A DNA stretch of 64,000 nucleotides from Pseudarthrobacter chlorophenolicus A6 (lineage in GTDB: Bacteria > Actinomycetota > Actinomycetes > Actinomycetales > Micrococcaceae): contig NC_011886.1 in NCBI RefSeq assembly GCF_000022025.1, forward strand, positions 1,436,980-1,500,979. Reading direction: 5' to 3'. The translations under genes were made by a program, and so were the position numbers. Positions 50,169 through 61,764 of this stretch are shown piece after piece. The number at the start of each line of letters is the position of its first letter. Position 1 is the stretch's first letter. Under the pieces are notes generated by a model. The model did not search any database. It was not told where the DNA came from and saw only the letters and a list, made by a program, of their open reading frames with translations.

Positions 50169-51140
50169 ATGACGATGACCAGCGAGCAGGCCGCGTGGTT
50201 TGCCGATACGTTCGAAAAGCTCGTTGCCAATGTGGGGCAGGCGGTGCTTGGTAAGGAACACGTCATCCGACTGACCTTCACCGCGATGCTGGCCGAGGGC
50301 CACGTCCTGTTCGAGGACGCCCCCGGAACGGGCAAGACCTCCCTGGCACGTGCGCTGGCCGCCACTGTTCAGGGCTCCAACAACCGCATCCAGTTCACCC
50401 CGGACCTCTTGCCCTCGGACGTCACCGGCGTGACCATCTACGACCAGAAGACGCAGAAGTTCGAGTTCCACAAGGGCCCGATCTTCAACAACATCGTCCT
50501 CGCCGACGAAATCAACCGTGCGTCGCCGAAGACCCAGTCCGCGCTTCTTGAGGTCATGGAAGAATCTAGGGTCACCGTGGACGGCGTCACCTACTCCGCA
50601 GGCCGCCCGTTCATGGTCATGGCCACCCAGAACCCGATCGAACAGGCCGGCACCTACCGGCTCCCGGAAGCCCAGCTTGACCGCTTCCTGATCAAGACGT
50701 CCATCGGCTACCCGGACCACGCCTCGACGGTCCGGCTGCTTGGCGGCTCCAACCTCAAGGACCGTTCCAAGGAACTCTCTGCGGTCATCACCACGCAGGC
50801 CGTGGCCGACATGGCCGACCTTGCCGCCACCGGACACGTGGACACCGCAGTCCTCGAGTACATCTCCCGGCTGTGCGAGGAAACCCGCAGCGCACCCGAA
50901 ACGCGGCTGGGCGTCTCAGTCCGCGGCGCCCTCGCCATGGTCCGCGCCGCGAAGGTCTGGGCAGCCTCGCAGGGCCGCAACTTCGTCCTTCCGGACGACA
51001 TCAAGGAACTCGCCCCGGTGGTGTGGACCCACCGCTTCGTCATGGACCCCGAAGCCGAGTTCTCCGGAGCGACGCCCGAGGCAGTGCTGGCGCGGATCCT
51101 CGCGGACGTGGCAGCCCCGCAGCAGCGCACCAACGCCTGA
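50169..51140 (+). CDS. moxR: MoxR family AAA+ ATPase
   Basis: The 323-residue cytoplasmic ATPase starts at ATG 50169, with AAGGAAG ten bases upstream. The Walker A motif is EDAPGTGKTSLARALA near residue 43, Walker B is IVLADEINRASPKTQSALLE near 105, and sensor 1 is MVMATQNPIEQAGTYRLPEAQ near 145. MoxR proteins act as chaperone-like ATPases with VWA/DUF58 partners. The DUF58 and transglutaminase-like genes that follow complete the common MoxR-DUF58-TGase module. It heads the operon extending to the right edge. Confidence 0.93.
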   Translation: MTMTSEQAAWFADTFEKLVANVGQAVLGKEHVIRLTFTAMLAEGHVLFEDAPGTGKTSLARALAATVQGSNNRIQFTPDLLPSDVTGVTIYDQKTQKFEFHKGPIFNNIVLADEINRASPKTQSALLEVMEESRVTVDGVTYSAGRPFMVMATQNPIEQAGTYRLPEAQLDRFLIKTSIGYPDHASTVRLLGGSNLKDRSKELSAVITTQAVADMADLAATGHVDTAVLEYISRLCEETRSAPETRLGVSVRGALAMVRAAKVWAASQGRNFVLPDDIKELAPVVWTHRFVMDPEAEFSGATPEAVLARILADVAAPQQRTNA

Positions 51141-51190
51141 CCCGCAGGCCCGGCACGTCCTCAACCTCCAGCAACAACGAAGGCACACAT

Positions 51191-52522
51191 ATGTCCACCG
51201 GCACCCCGCTGACCCGGCTCACGGAGCGTCTCAAGCAACCCTTCCACCGGGACGGCAGGCCCACCCGCCTGCACCCTTCGGCGGTCTGGGCTGAGGCAAG
51301 CTCCACTGCAGGCCTTGCCCTGGAACCGGCCTGGCGCACCGTCCGGAAGGCGTGGCTCACCTACGTCTGGCCGGTGCTCTCCGTGGTCAGCGTGCTGGGA
51401 TGGTCCGTTCTTGCAGCCACCATCCTGCTCTGGTGGGCAGGATCGGCCTACGGCTGGCAGGAAGCGAAGGCCGCTGCCGTGGCGGCCTTCGTCATGTTCC
51501 TCATCGCGGTGTGCTTCATCCTGGGCCGCTCCACCTACGGGGTGGTCCTGGACCTGGCACGGACCCGCGTGGCGGTGGGGGACAGCGCAGTGGGAAGCAT
51601 CGCCGTCACCAACACGTCCAGCCGCCCGCTGCTGCCGGCATCGGTCGAACTGCCCGTGGGTGGCGTCACGGCCGTCTTCCACCTGCCCCGCATGAAGCCC
51701 CAGCAGGTCCATGAAGACCTCTTCACCATTCCGACGGCACGCCGCGCCGTCATCGTGGTGGGTCCGGTCCGTTCCGTGCGGGCCGACCCCCTGCACCTGC
51801 TGCGCCGCCAGGTCCTGTGGACCGAGCCCGAGGACCTCTTCGTCCACCCGCGTACGGTGGCGCTGGCGGGCTCAGCCGCCGGGTTCATCCGCGACCTCGA
51901 AGGCATGCCCACCACGGAACTGTCCAGTGCCGATGTCTCCTTCCACGCCCTCCGTGATTACGTCCCGGGCGATGACAGGCGCCACATCCACTGGAAGACC
52001 ACTGCACGGACCAACAAACTGATGGTGCGCCAGTTCGAGGAAACCCGCCGGGCACACCTCGCCATCGCACTGTCCATCAACACCGATGAATACGCCTCCG
52101 AGGAAGAGTTCGAGATGGCCATTTCGGCGGCCGCTTCGATCGGCCGCCAGGCCATCCGAGAGCAGCGTGAGCTGGATGTCCTGACGCAAAAGGGGCCGCT
52201 GCGCTGCGAAACGGGCCGCAACATGCTCGATGACATGACCCGGATCGTCGGCACCCCGATGCGCCGCACCGCCGTCGACCTCGCCCGTACTTTGGCGGAC
52301 ACCGTCCCCAACGCCTCCGTAGTGTTCTTCGTGGTGGGCAGCAACGTCACAGCCACCCAGCTGCGCTCCTCCGCGGCCTCCGTCCCGCCGGGCGTCCGCA
52401 GCCTCGCCGTCCGGATCGAGGCCGGGGCCGCGTCCAGCAGGGCCAACATCGCAGACCTCACCGTGCTGACCGTCGGCGACCTCGCCGATCTCGGCATCGT
52501 CCTCCGAAAGGCGGCAGCATGA
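51191..52522 (+). CDS. DUF58 membrane protein, MoxR partner
   Basis: The 443-residue protein starts at ATG 51191. Two membrane helices lie at ~58-78 and ~90-110. A beta-rich region follows, then the DUF58 signature DVSFHALRDYVPGDDRRHIH and KTTARTNKLMVRQFEET at ~255-300. The following Rossmann-like segment begins HLAIALSIN, so the MIDAS DxSxS motif of active von Willebrand A domains is missing. DUF58 proteins pair with MoxR ATPases in envelope assembly or stress. Its stop overlaps the next gene as ATGA. Confidence 0.88.
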   Translation: MSTGTPLTRLTERLKQPFHRDGRPTRLHPSAVWAEASSTAGLALEPAWRTVRKAWLTYVWPVLSVVSVLGWSVLAATILLWWAGSAYGWQEAKAAAVAAFVMFLIAVCFILGRSTYGVVLDLARTRVAVGDSAVGSIAVTNTSSRPLLPASVELPVGGVTAVFHLPRMKPQQVHEDLFTIPTARRAVIVVGPVRSVRADPLHLLRRQVLWTEPEDLFVHPRTVALAGSAAGFIRDLEGMPTTELSSADVSFHALRDYVPGDDRRHIHWKTTARTNKLMVRQFEETRRAHLAIALSINTDEYASEEEFEMAISAAASIGRQAIREQRELDVLTQKGPLRCETGRNMLDDMTRIVGTPMRRTAVDLARTLADTVPNASVVFFVVGSNVTATQLRSSAASVPPGVRSLAVRIEAGAASSRANIADLTVLTVGDLADLGIVLRKAAA

Positions 52523-55098
52523 CCTCCGCACCTGGCCTCCGCCCCAGAAGCGGATCCGCCCGGAAACCCTTCAGCAGCCAAACCGGCCCGTTCAGCAACG
52601 GGCAGCCGGCCTGGCACTTCGCCCTCGACGCCGGTGCCCTCACCGTCCTCCTGGGCCTGGGACTGCTCGGTTTCGGGCTGAGCTTCGGCGGCGACCCCTA
52701 CTACCTGCTGTCCGGCTTCGGCGGCATCATCCTTGGCCTGGGCATCGGCGTGCTCAACGCGCACCTGCGCCTGGGACTGCTCGTCACCACGGCCATCGCC
52801 CTGGGCGCCTACCTGGTGTTCGGCACCCTGCTGGCAGTGCCGGACGCAGCGATTGCCGGGTTTGTACCCACCCTGGACTCGCTCCGCACGCTCCTGCTGG
52901 GTGTGGTGTTCGCCTGGAAGGACATGCTCACCGTGGGCGTCCCCGTCGGTTCCGCCAACGGCGTGCTGATTGTCCCGTTCCTGAGCTCGATGATCATGGC
53001 CCTCGTTGCAGCCGTGCTGACCTGGCGGGTGCGCAGCCCCTACCTCCCTCTGATCCCGGTGCTGCTCCTCTTCGTCACGGGCATTGCGTTCAGCACCAAC
53101 GCCGCCTTCCTCACTGTTGAACGCGGCATCGGACTGACGGTGCTGGGCATCGCCTGGGCCACTTTCCGCCGCGACGCCCTCCGCAGGTCCTCCACCCGGC
53201 GGGTCTCGGTCAACAATCCGCAGGCAGATACCGCCACGGTACGGAAAGCCTCGCTGCGCCGCCTGGGCATGGCCGCCGGCGTGATCGCTGTCAGCGTGGG
53301 CGTCACCGCCCTCTCCGCACCGCTGGTGACTGCCGGGAATGAACGCAAGGTCCTCCGCAACGTGGTGGTTCCGCCGTTCGACCCCAAGGACTACGTCACC
53401 CCGCTGGCCAGCTTCCGCACCTACGTCAAGGACAAGAAGGACGACACCCTGTTTGTCGTCAAGGGCCTTCCCCGCGACGGCAGGGTACGGCTGGGAGCCC
53501 TGGACGCCTTCAACGGGACCAACTACAACATGGACCCCAACGGCTCGGGCAACTTCAGCAAAGTGGGCGACGCCGAGTCCATCAATACGCTGGCGGACAC
53601 CTCGAGCGTGGTCCCCACGAACGATTACTCCATCGACATCAGCATCGAGGACTACCAGGGGTACTTTGTCCCCGGCGGCCGCAAGACCACCGGCATCAGC
53701 TTCGACCAGGGCGGGTCCCAGGCGGCATCCGGCCTGTACTTCAACTCCGGCACGGACACCGCCGTCACCACCAACGGACTGAACCGGGGCGACTCCTACA
53801 GCGTGCAGGTGTCAGATCCCGTGAAGCTTGAGCACGGCCAGCTGACGCAGTACGACTTTGCCCAGCTCTCGCTTCCGGACCCGCTGGAAGTTCCGCCGGT
53901 GGTGGGTTCGCAGGCGAACGACCTGTCCGCGGACGCCCCGACGGCCATCGACCGGGTCCGCCAGATTGAGGCCCACTTCCAGAAGACCGGCGCGTTCAGC
54001 AACGGCCTGGTCAGCGAAGGGCAGCTCCCCAGCGTCTCCGGCCACGGCTCGGCACGCATCCGCAACCTGCTGACAGCCAAGCAGATGCTCGGCGACGACG
54101 AACAGTACGCCGTGGCCATGTCCCTGATGCTGCGCCATCTAGGCATCCCGTCCAGGGTGGTCATGGGCTTCTATCCAGACCCCACGAGCCCCGAGAACGG
54201 TGCCGGCGAGGTCAGGATCACCGGCAAGAACGTCCACGCCTGGGTGGAGGTCGCGTTCGAACGCGTTGGCTGGGTCAGCTTCGATCCCACCCCGCCCAAG
54301 GACAACGTTCCCATCCCGCCCGACCCGGAGAACAAGTCCAAGCCCAAGCCCCAGGTGCTGCAGCCACCGCCCCCGCCGCAGGAACCTGCTGACCTTCCGC
54401 CGGACTCCTCGCCGGATGCGCTGGACGCGGACCAGAAGAAGGACAACCCGTGGCTGTTCTGGGGTGCCCTGCTCAGTGCCCTGGGCGTGGCGCTGATCCC
54501 GCTGGCCATCCTCGCGTTGCCGCTGCTGCTGGTGGCGTTGTTGAAATCACGACGCCGGAAGTCGCGTTTCAGCGCGGGCGACCCTGCCCAGCGTGTTGGC
54601 GGGGGATGGAGTGAAGTGGTCAGCCTGGCCACCGACATGGGTGCCGCCGTGGACACGCGGGCCACGCGCCGGGAAAGCGCCGCGGTCCTGGCCGAGGCGT
54701 TCCCGGGCAGCCAGTCCGCCACCACCACTTTGGCGCGGCGCGCCGACGCCTCGATCTTCGGCGCCGGGCAGCCCAGCGAGGACGAGGTGCGTGAGTACTG
54801 GACCATCGTGGACGGGTCGCTGAAGGAAATGACCGCCACGGTCGGCTTCTGGCGCCGCCAACAGGCCCGGTTCTCACCGCGGTCGCTCCTTTCCGACGCG
54901 CGCAACGCCCTGAACACGAAGGACAATGCCGGCGGCGGCGGAAGGCGGTTCAAGCTTCCGGCTCTGCCGTTCGGGAAAGCCGCGGGCCGCCGTCGGACGC
55001 CTGCCGGGCCGCCCGCGGCCGGACCCGGCACGCCACCGGCCGGTGCCGGCACACCTTCCCCTGAAGAACCTCCAACGCAAGGACCCAAACCGCAGTGA
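52519..55098 (+). CDS. Transglutaminase-like membrane protein with the catalytic Cys replaced
   Basis: The 859-residue protein has about six N-terminal membrane helices (~30-230), a large outer domain, a transglutaminase core (~500-595), one more helix (~650-675) and a cytoplasmic tail rich in Gly/Pro/Ala. The core matches TgpA-type sequences (LRHLGIPSRVVMGF). His573 (KNVHAWVEV) and Asp589 (WVSFDPTPP) are in place. The position of the nucleophilic Cys is Asp527 (GDDEQYAVAM), so peptide crosslinking or cleavage by the usual mechanism is unlikely. It may bind or scaffold glutamine- or lysine-bearing surface proteins. It overlaps both neighbours by four bases. Confidence 0.88.
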   Translation: MTSAPGLRPRSGSARKPFSSQTGPFSNGQPAWHFALDAGALTVLLGLGLLGFGLSFGGDPYYLLSGFGGIILGLGIGVLNAHLRLGLLVTTAIALGAYLVFGTLLAVPDAAIAGFVPTLDSLRTLLLGVVFAWKDMLTVGVPVGSANGVLIVPFLSSMIMALVAAVLTWRVRSPYLPLIPVLLLFVTGIAFSTNAAFLTVERGIGLTVLGIAWATFRRDALRRSSTRRVSVNNPQADTATVRKASLRRLGMAAGVIAVSVGVTALSAPLVTAGNERKVLRNVVVPPFDPKDYVTPLASFRTYVKDKKDDTLFVVKGLPRDGRVRLGALDAFNGTNYNMDPNGSGNFSKVGDAESINTLADTSSVVPTNDYSIDISIEDYQGYFVPGGRKTTGISFDQGGSQAASGLYFNSGTDTAVTTNGLNRGDSYSVQVSDPVKLEHGQLTQYDFAQLSLPDPLEVPPVVGSQANDLSADAPTAIDRVRQIEAHFQKTGAFSNGLVSEGQLPSVSGHGSARIRNLLTAKQMLGDDEQYAVAMSLMLRHLGIPSRVVMGFYPDPTSPENGAGEVRITGKNVHAWVEVAFERVGWVSFDPTPPKDNVPIPPDPENKSKPKPQVLQPPPPPQEPADLPPDSSPDALDADQKKDNPWLFWGALLSALGVALIPLAILALPLLLVALLKSRRRKSRFSAGDPAQRVGGGWSEVVSLATDMGAAVDTRATRRESAAVLAEAFPGSQSATTTLARRADASIFGAGQPSEDEVREYWTIVDGSLKEMTATVGFWRRQQARFSPRSLLSDARNALNTKDNAGGGGRRFKLPALPFGKAAGRRRTPAGPPAAGPGTPPAGAGTPSPEEPPTQGPKPQ

Positions 55099-56816
55099 CC
55101 CCCAATGCCGAGCGATGCCCGCGCTGCCAGCAGAACATCCGCACGGGCGCCGCTTTCTGCACCTCCTGCGGGGCACCGCTGCCCAACCGGTCGGCACGGA
55201 GCCTACGTAACCAGGAGCGGGCTCCCGAAACCGGAGCCGGCCCTTACCCCGGACTCCAGACCGTCGCCGGCTCCGCGCCCTACCCGGGGGCGGACGTCCG
55301 GGCAGTCCCGGTTGCCGCGCACCGGCCGCCGATTCCCGGTACTATCCCGGTAGTACAAATGCCCCAGGCAACTTCTGCCGCGGGCATCGCGAACGCGGCA
55401 GCGGGGCAGGGGAGCGCCGCGGGTCCGGCAGGGGCGTCCGCGCCAGGGGGAGGAACAGGAATGGCAGGAAACCTTCAGCTTGTCCCGGCAACCGCGGGCA
55501 AGCGGCTCGGGGCTGCCGTGGTGGACTGGCTGTTCCCGCTGGCGGTCCTGGTGGTGACGTTCGCCATTGGCTTCGCAGGGATCACCCGCACCCGCAGCGG
55601 CGGTTTCATCATTTACGACACCGCCTCCCTGGTGCTGTTCGGCGGCATCGGACTGGGCATCACGCTGGTCTACGCAGCCGTGCTGACAGGCCTGGAAGCC
55701 CGGACGGGCAAAACGCCCGGCAACCTCCTGATGGGCATCCGCAGCACCGACAATGACGGCTACGCGCCCGGCGCCGGCGGCGTGTTCGTGCGCGGACTGC
55801 TGACCGGTGCCGGCATCCTGCTGACCATCATCGGAGCAGTCCTGGTGGTGGTCTTCAAGTGGTTCGACGCCGCCTTCTTCATCCTGGGGCCGCTGCTCCT
55901 GGCGGCGGCCGTCTGGGCCGTTCTCGTAGTGGTTTCAAGCACCTGGGACAAGGACGGGCAACTGCGCGGCTGGCACGACAATGCCGCCAAGACGCTCGTT
56001 TTTGACGTCAAGGCAGGCCGTGACCCCATCACCACAGGCGGCATCCAGGGCCCCTACAGCTTCGCGCCCCTGGACCTGCCTCCTGTCCAGCCGGTGCTCT
56101 CGCCCGTCGCCGGTGCCCGCGCGCCCCAGGTCATCGCCCCCCAGGCTCCGGCCGGAGCAGCACAGCAGGCGCAGGTGCCGACCGCGCCGGGTCAGCAGCC
56201 CGCCCAGCACGCGCCCGCGGCGCCCGCTGCAGCGCCGGTCCAGCCCCACCCGGCACGGGCCATCCAGCCTGATGGCCGGACCATCCCAGCACAGACCGTG
56301 TCCTACACCTCGCCCTCGTCCTTCGCACCGCCGGGGACTCCGGCGCCGGACGCCGCTCCCGCACCGCCCGCAGCATGGCAGGCCGGGCAGCCGTTCGCCG
56401 GGCAGCAGTCTTCGGGGCAGCCACACGTGGACGACGACGTCGAACGCACCCAGGTGCGCCCCGGCACCGCCGGCCCGGCGCCTGTCGCCGTGCTGCGGAT
56501 CAGGCTCGACGACGGCCGCGACTTCCAGCTCGACCGCAGCGTCCTGGTGGGCCGCAACCCCGTGGGCTCCGCCGGCGAACAGCATGCCCAGCTCCTCGCC
56601 GTCGACGACCCCGGACGGTCCATCTCCAAGACCCACCTGCACGTCCTGACCGACGGGGCGGGGATCTGGGTGACCGACCGGAACTCCACCAACGGCAGTG
56701 CCGTGACCACGCCCGACGGACTCCGCACGCCCCTTGCGGCCGGTGTCCCGACTTTTGTATCCCCCGGTTCCAGCGTCCACTTTGGCGACCGGACCTTTTA
56801 CCTAGGACAGGCATGA
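55095..56816 (+). CDS. Zinc-ribbon, RDD and FHA domain membrane protein
   Basis: The 573-residue protein has three parts. A zinc ribbon at ~7-30 contains the two pairs CPRC and CTSC. An RDD membrane domain at ~130-310 begins GKRLGAAVVDWLFPLAVLVV and contains ARTGKTPGNLLMGIRSTD. After an Ala/Pro/Gln-rich linker comes an FHA domain at ~465-573 (VLVGRNPVG, SISKTHLHV, DRNSTNGSAV). The FHA domain keeps the Arg and Ser/His-type phosphothreonine contacts, so it should bind a phosphorylated partner, probably a substrate of the kinase encoded three genes downstream. The GTG start overlaps the previous stop. Confidence 0.87.
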   Translation: MTPNAERCPRCQQNIRTGAAFCTSCGAPLPNRSARSLRNQERAPETGAGPYPGLQTVAGSAPYPGADVRAVPVAAHRPPIPGTIPVVQMPQATSAAGIANAAAGQGSAAGPAGASAPGGGTGMAGNLQLVPATAGKRLGAAVVDWLFPLAVLVVTFAIGFAGITRTRSGGFIIYDTASLVLFGGIGLGITLVYAAVLTGLEARTGKTPGNLLMGIRSTDNDGYAPGAGGVFVRGLLTGAGILLTIIGAVLVVVFKWFDAAFFILGPLLLAAAVWAVLVVVSSTWDKDGQLRGWHDNAAKTLVFDVKAGRDPITTGGIQGPYSFAPLDLPPVQPVLSPVAGARAPQVIAPQAPAGAAQQAQVPTAPGQQPAQHAPAAPAAAPVQPHPARAIQPDGRTIPAQTVSYTSPSSFAPPGTPAPDAAPAPPAAWQAGQPFAGQQSSGQPHVDDDVERTQVRPGTAGPAPVAVLRIRLDDGRDFQLDRSVLVGRNPVGSAGEQHAQLLAVDDPGRSISKTHLHVLTDGAGIWVTDRNSTNGSAVTTPDGLRTPLAAGVPTFVSPGSSVHFGDRTFYLGQA

Positions 56817-57784
56817 ACCAACAGCCCGCCAGTGTTCCCACCACCACGCAGCCGGGCCCTGGCCTGAGCCTCACCTGCGGCTACGGAACGGACCGGGGAC
56901 TCCGCCGCGAGCTGAATGAGGATTCCTTCATCGCGTCGGACCCGGTCTTCGCCGTTGCCGACGGCATGGGCGGCCATGAGGCCGGCGAGATTGCCAGCGG
57001 CATGTGCGTCAGGACCCTGGCAGCGATTCCGCAGCTGTCCACGGGGGACCGGAGCGTCACGGCCGCGGTCCTGCAGCAGTACCTGCTGCGCGCGGACAAC
57101 TCCATCAGGGAAGCCACGGGTGCCCGGGCGGGAACCACGCTGACCGGAGCGGTGGTGGTGGAGCAGATGGGCATGCCGTACTGGCTGGTGATGAACATCG
57201 GCGACTCCCGCACCTACCGCCTCAGCCAGGGCCGGTTCGAGCAAATCAGCGTGGACCACTCGGAAGTCCAGGAACTCGTGGACGCCGGCGAAATCACGCC
57301 CCAGCAGGCCACGGTGCATCCCCGCCGCCATGTGGTCACCAGGGCGCTGGGCACCGGGGACGAAACCGAGGCCGACTACTGGCTGCTTCCGGTGGAGGAG
57401 GGGGACCGGGTCATGGTCTGCTCCGACGGCCTCACCTCCGAACTGACGGACGAGCACATCCACCGCATCCTCAGCACGGCCGGCCACCCGCAGGACGCCG
57501 TCGACGCCCTTATCCAGGCCGCGCTGCGCAGCGGCGGGCGGGACAACATCACAGTGATTGTGGTGGACGCCCGCAACGTCCTGAACGACGCCGGCGCTGC
57601 CACTACGGCTCCACGGCGGGATCCGTCCGCTGAAGACGAGGACACGTTGCCCCGCGGACAGGCAGCGCAGGCCACAACCCAGCCTCTTCCGCAACAGCAG
57701 GACAACGCAGTGCAGGAAAAGGCGGCCGGGCACGAACCCGCTGCAGGCCAGGATCCCGACGACGGCACCGAGGCCCCGCGATGA
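56813..57784 (+). CDS. PP2C family Ser/Thr phosphatase
   Basis: The 323-residue cytoplasmic phosphatase starts at ATG 56813, overlapping the preceding stop; the longer open frame upstream is a shadow. Metal-binding motifs are intact: RRELNEDSFIASD near residue 27, VADGMGGHEAGEIASGM near 47, MNIGDSRTYRL near 128, CSDGLTSELTD near 203, and GGRDNITVIVVD near 244. The C-terminal ~65 residues are a disordered Gln/Ala/Glu-rich tail. It should reverse phosphorylation by the kinase at 59871-61679. The FHA gene overlaps its stop. Confidence 0.93.
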   Translation: MNQQPASVPTTTQPGPGLSLTCGYGTDRGLRRELNEDSFIASDPVFAVADGMGGHEAGEIASGMCVRTLAAIPQLSTGDRSVTAAVLQQYLLRADNSIREATGARAGTTLTGAVVVEQMGMPYWLVMNIGDSRTYRLSQGRFEQISVDHSEVQELVDAGEITPQQATVHPRRHVVTRALGTGDETEADYWLLPVEEGDRVMVCSDGLTSELTDEHIHRILSTAGHPQDAVDALIQAALRSGGRDNITVIVVDARNVLNDAGAATTAPRRDPSAEDEDTLPRGQAAQATTQPLPQQQDNAVQEKAAGHEPAAGQDPDDGTEAPR

Positions 57785-59870
57785 CCGGCACCAGCTACGT
57801 CCCCGGCACCTGGCTGGGCATCGTCCGTTCCCACACGGCTGTCATCCTCGGACCCGATACGCCGCCCGCCCTCGCTGATTCCGTATGGAACCTCATTGCC
57901 GGGAAGACCGAAGTCTACGAAGTCCTGCAGGCCATCACCGGCAGCTCCGGCGGCAACCTGTCCCGCATTCCGCCGTTCGCCATCCTGGACTTTTCCGGGC
58001 CGCTGCGGGTGTTCCTCCGGGGTGGGCTCGAACTCTCTGTCGAAACACCCGAGGGGCCCGCGGAGCTGAACGGCCGCGACGTCACCACCTGGAGCGAACG
58101 CAGCTTTGCCATTCCCGGCGCCTGCACCCTGATGATCCCGGGCGCAGGCGAAACCGGGCAGCCCGAGCTCCGGCTGGGCGAGGGCATGGTCCTGCTGCAG
58201 GCGATCCGCCTGGGTGCTGATGCCGGGCAGGGCGCACTGGAAGCTCCAAGGACTGCTGCTGTCCCCGACGGTGGTGGCGTCCCAGCCGGCACGGCAGCCG
58301 GTGCGGCAACTCCCGTGGCGGCTGAACCGCAGACCGCCGCGGATGCTGAGGCCGAGCCTGCCGCTGCGGGCACTCCGGTGGCGGCGGTTGCCGTCGATTC
58401 GTCCGGTACCGCTGAAGTCCTGCCGGAGGCCTCCAGCGCAAGTGATGCTGCGGCCGGCGCGGCCGCTGATCCCGGCGTTGCGGACGCCGGAGATACGGCG
58501 CTGCCGGAAACGGCCACCGCGCCGGGCCATGCGGAGGTTTCAGTCGAAACCGTGTACGCCGTCCTGGACGAGGACGGCGAATATGCCGGGCACGGCGGCA
58601 CGCAGCACGCCGGTTCAGGCGAAGCCGCCGCTGACAATGAGACTGCCGACGACGACGCAGCAGGTACTGATTCTGCTCCGAATGGCCCCACCGACGACGG
58701 TGCAGCGGACAACGCCTCGGCGGAAACCGGCGGCCCGGACGCGGAAGCCGCCGGATTGCACGTGGACGGCGACGCGGACCCTGTCCCCGGGACGGCAGTT
58801 CCCGGGGCCGCTGACGTGCTTGCGGCCATTGACCTGACCAGCTCCTATGACCACCTGTGGGAGCGGACGGTCATGCGGAACATCGAGGACGCGGCGGTCC
58901 GCGAGGAACCGGCCGACGACGAGCACGGGTCCGCACCCGCCCACGAGGCCGCGGCCCCGGAGGCTGCCATCGAAGCCGGCGCTGAAGAGCAGCAAGCACC
59001 GGAGCACCCGCTGCCGCACAACGAAGCGGACGGCGCTGGCATCCAGGACGGTGCAGGCCTTCCTCCTGCCACAGCACCCAAGCCGGCCACCGGCCTGCTC
59101 ATCGAGTCGGTGCCGTGGCGGACCGGGGGAGCGGGGAACGCGCAAGCACCTGCCCCGGAGCCGTTCACCCCGGCCCCGGCTTCGGCCGGGACGCCGCCTG
59201 GAGCGCCACCGGCGTTCGGAGCGCCCACGCCGGGGCCGCAGCCGGGAACCGCCCAGCCCGCCAGCTACCCTGCGGCACCCGGGACGGGGCCATCGGCCAC
59301 CGACTTTGACGATGACCATGACGGCCAGACGGTCATGAAAAGCAGCCTCCCCACCGGCCAGCAGGCAACCGCCACGCCGGGCGGGCCGGGCCCGGACGGC
59401 CCAGCACCGGCCGGAGGTCCGCTGGTGTTGGCCCGGGTGTGCCCGCAGGGCCATGCGAACCCGCCCATCCGCTCGGCCTGCACCGTCTGCGGAGCGCCCC
59501 TGCCCCAGGACGCGGTGCAGGTGGGCCGTCCCCGCCTGGGCCGGATGCGGCTGTCCACGGGCGAACTGCTGGACCTGGACCAGTCACTGGTCATCGGCCG
59601 CCAGCCTTCTGTTTCACGCGTCCAGGGCGGCGGGATGCCACGCCTGGTCCAGGTGCCCAGCCCCGGCGGCGACATCTCAAGGTCCCATGTGGAGGTCCGG
59701 CTGGAAGGGTGGCACGTCATGCTGTGCGACCTTAAGGCAACCAATGGCACTGTCCTGGTGCGGGAAGGCCAGTCCCCGCGGCGCCTGGCCCAGAACGAGA
59801 TGGCCATCCTGCTGGACGGTGATATCGCCGAGTTGGGCGATAACATCTCGCTGCGTTTTGAGGAGATTCC

Positions 59871-59874
<4 letters not shown>
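57781..59874 (+). CDS. Zinc-ribbon and FHA domain protein with a long acidic linker
   Basis: Of 697 residues, ~1-145 form an N-terminal domain I do not recognise (GTWLGIVRSHTAVILGPDTP, then SFAIPGACTLMIPGAGET). About 150-545 are a low-complexity Ala/Asp/Glu/Pro linker, probably disordered and a likely phosphorylation target. A zinc ribbon at ~550-578 (RVCPQGHANPP, CTVCGAPLP) precedes an FHA domain at ~590-695 (SLVIGRQPSV, DISRSHVEVRLEG, DLKATNGTVL). It has no membrane helix, so it is presumably a cytoplasmic adaptor. It lies between phosphatase and kinase genes with four-base overlaps on both sides. Confidence 0.85.
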
Positions 59875-61679
<1,805 letters not shown>

Positions 61680-61764
61680 CGGCCGGCACGCGTGCCTGCC
61701 AGTCCGTTTTGCCGGCAAGAACGCCGGCCGCATTAACACTTACGCTCTTGAGGAGGCACAGAAT

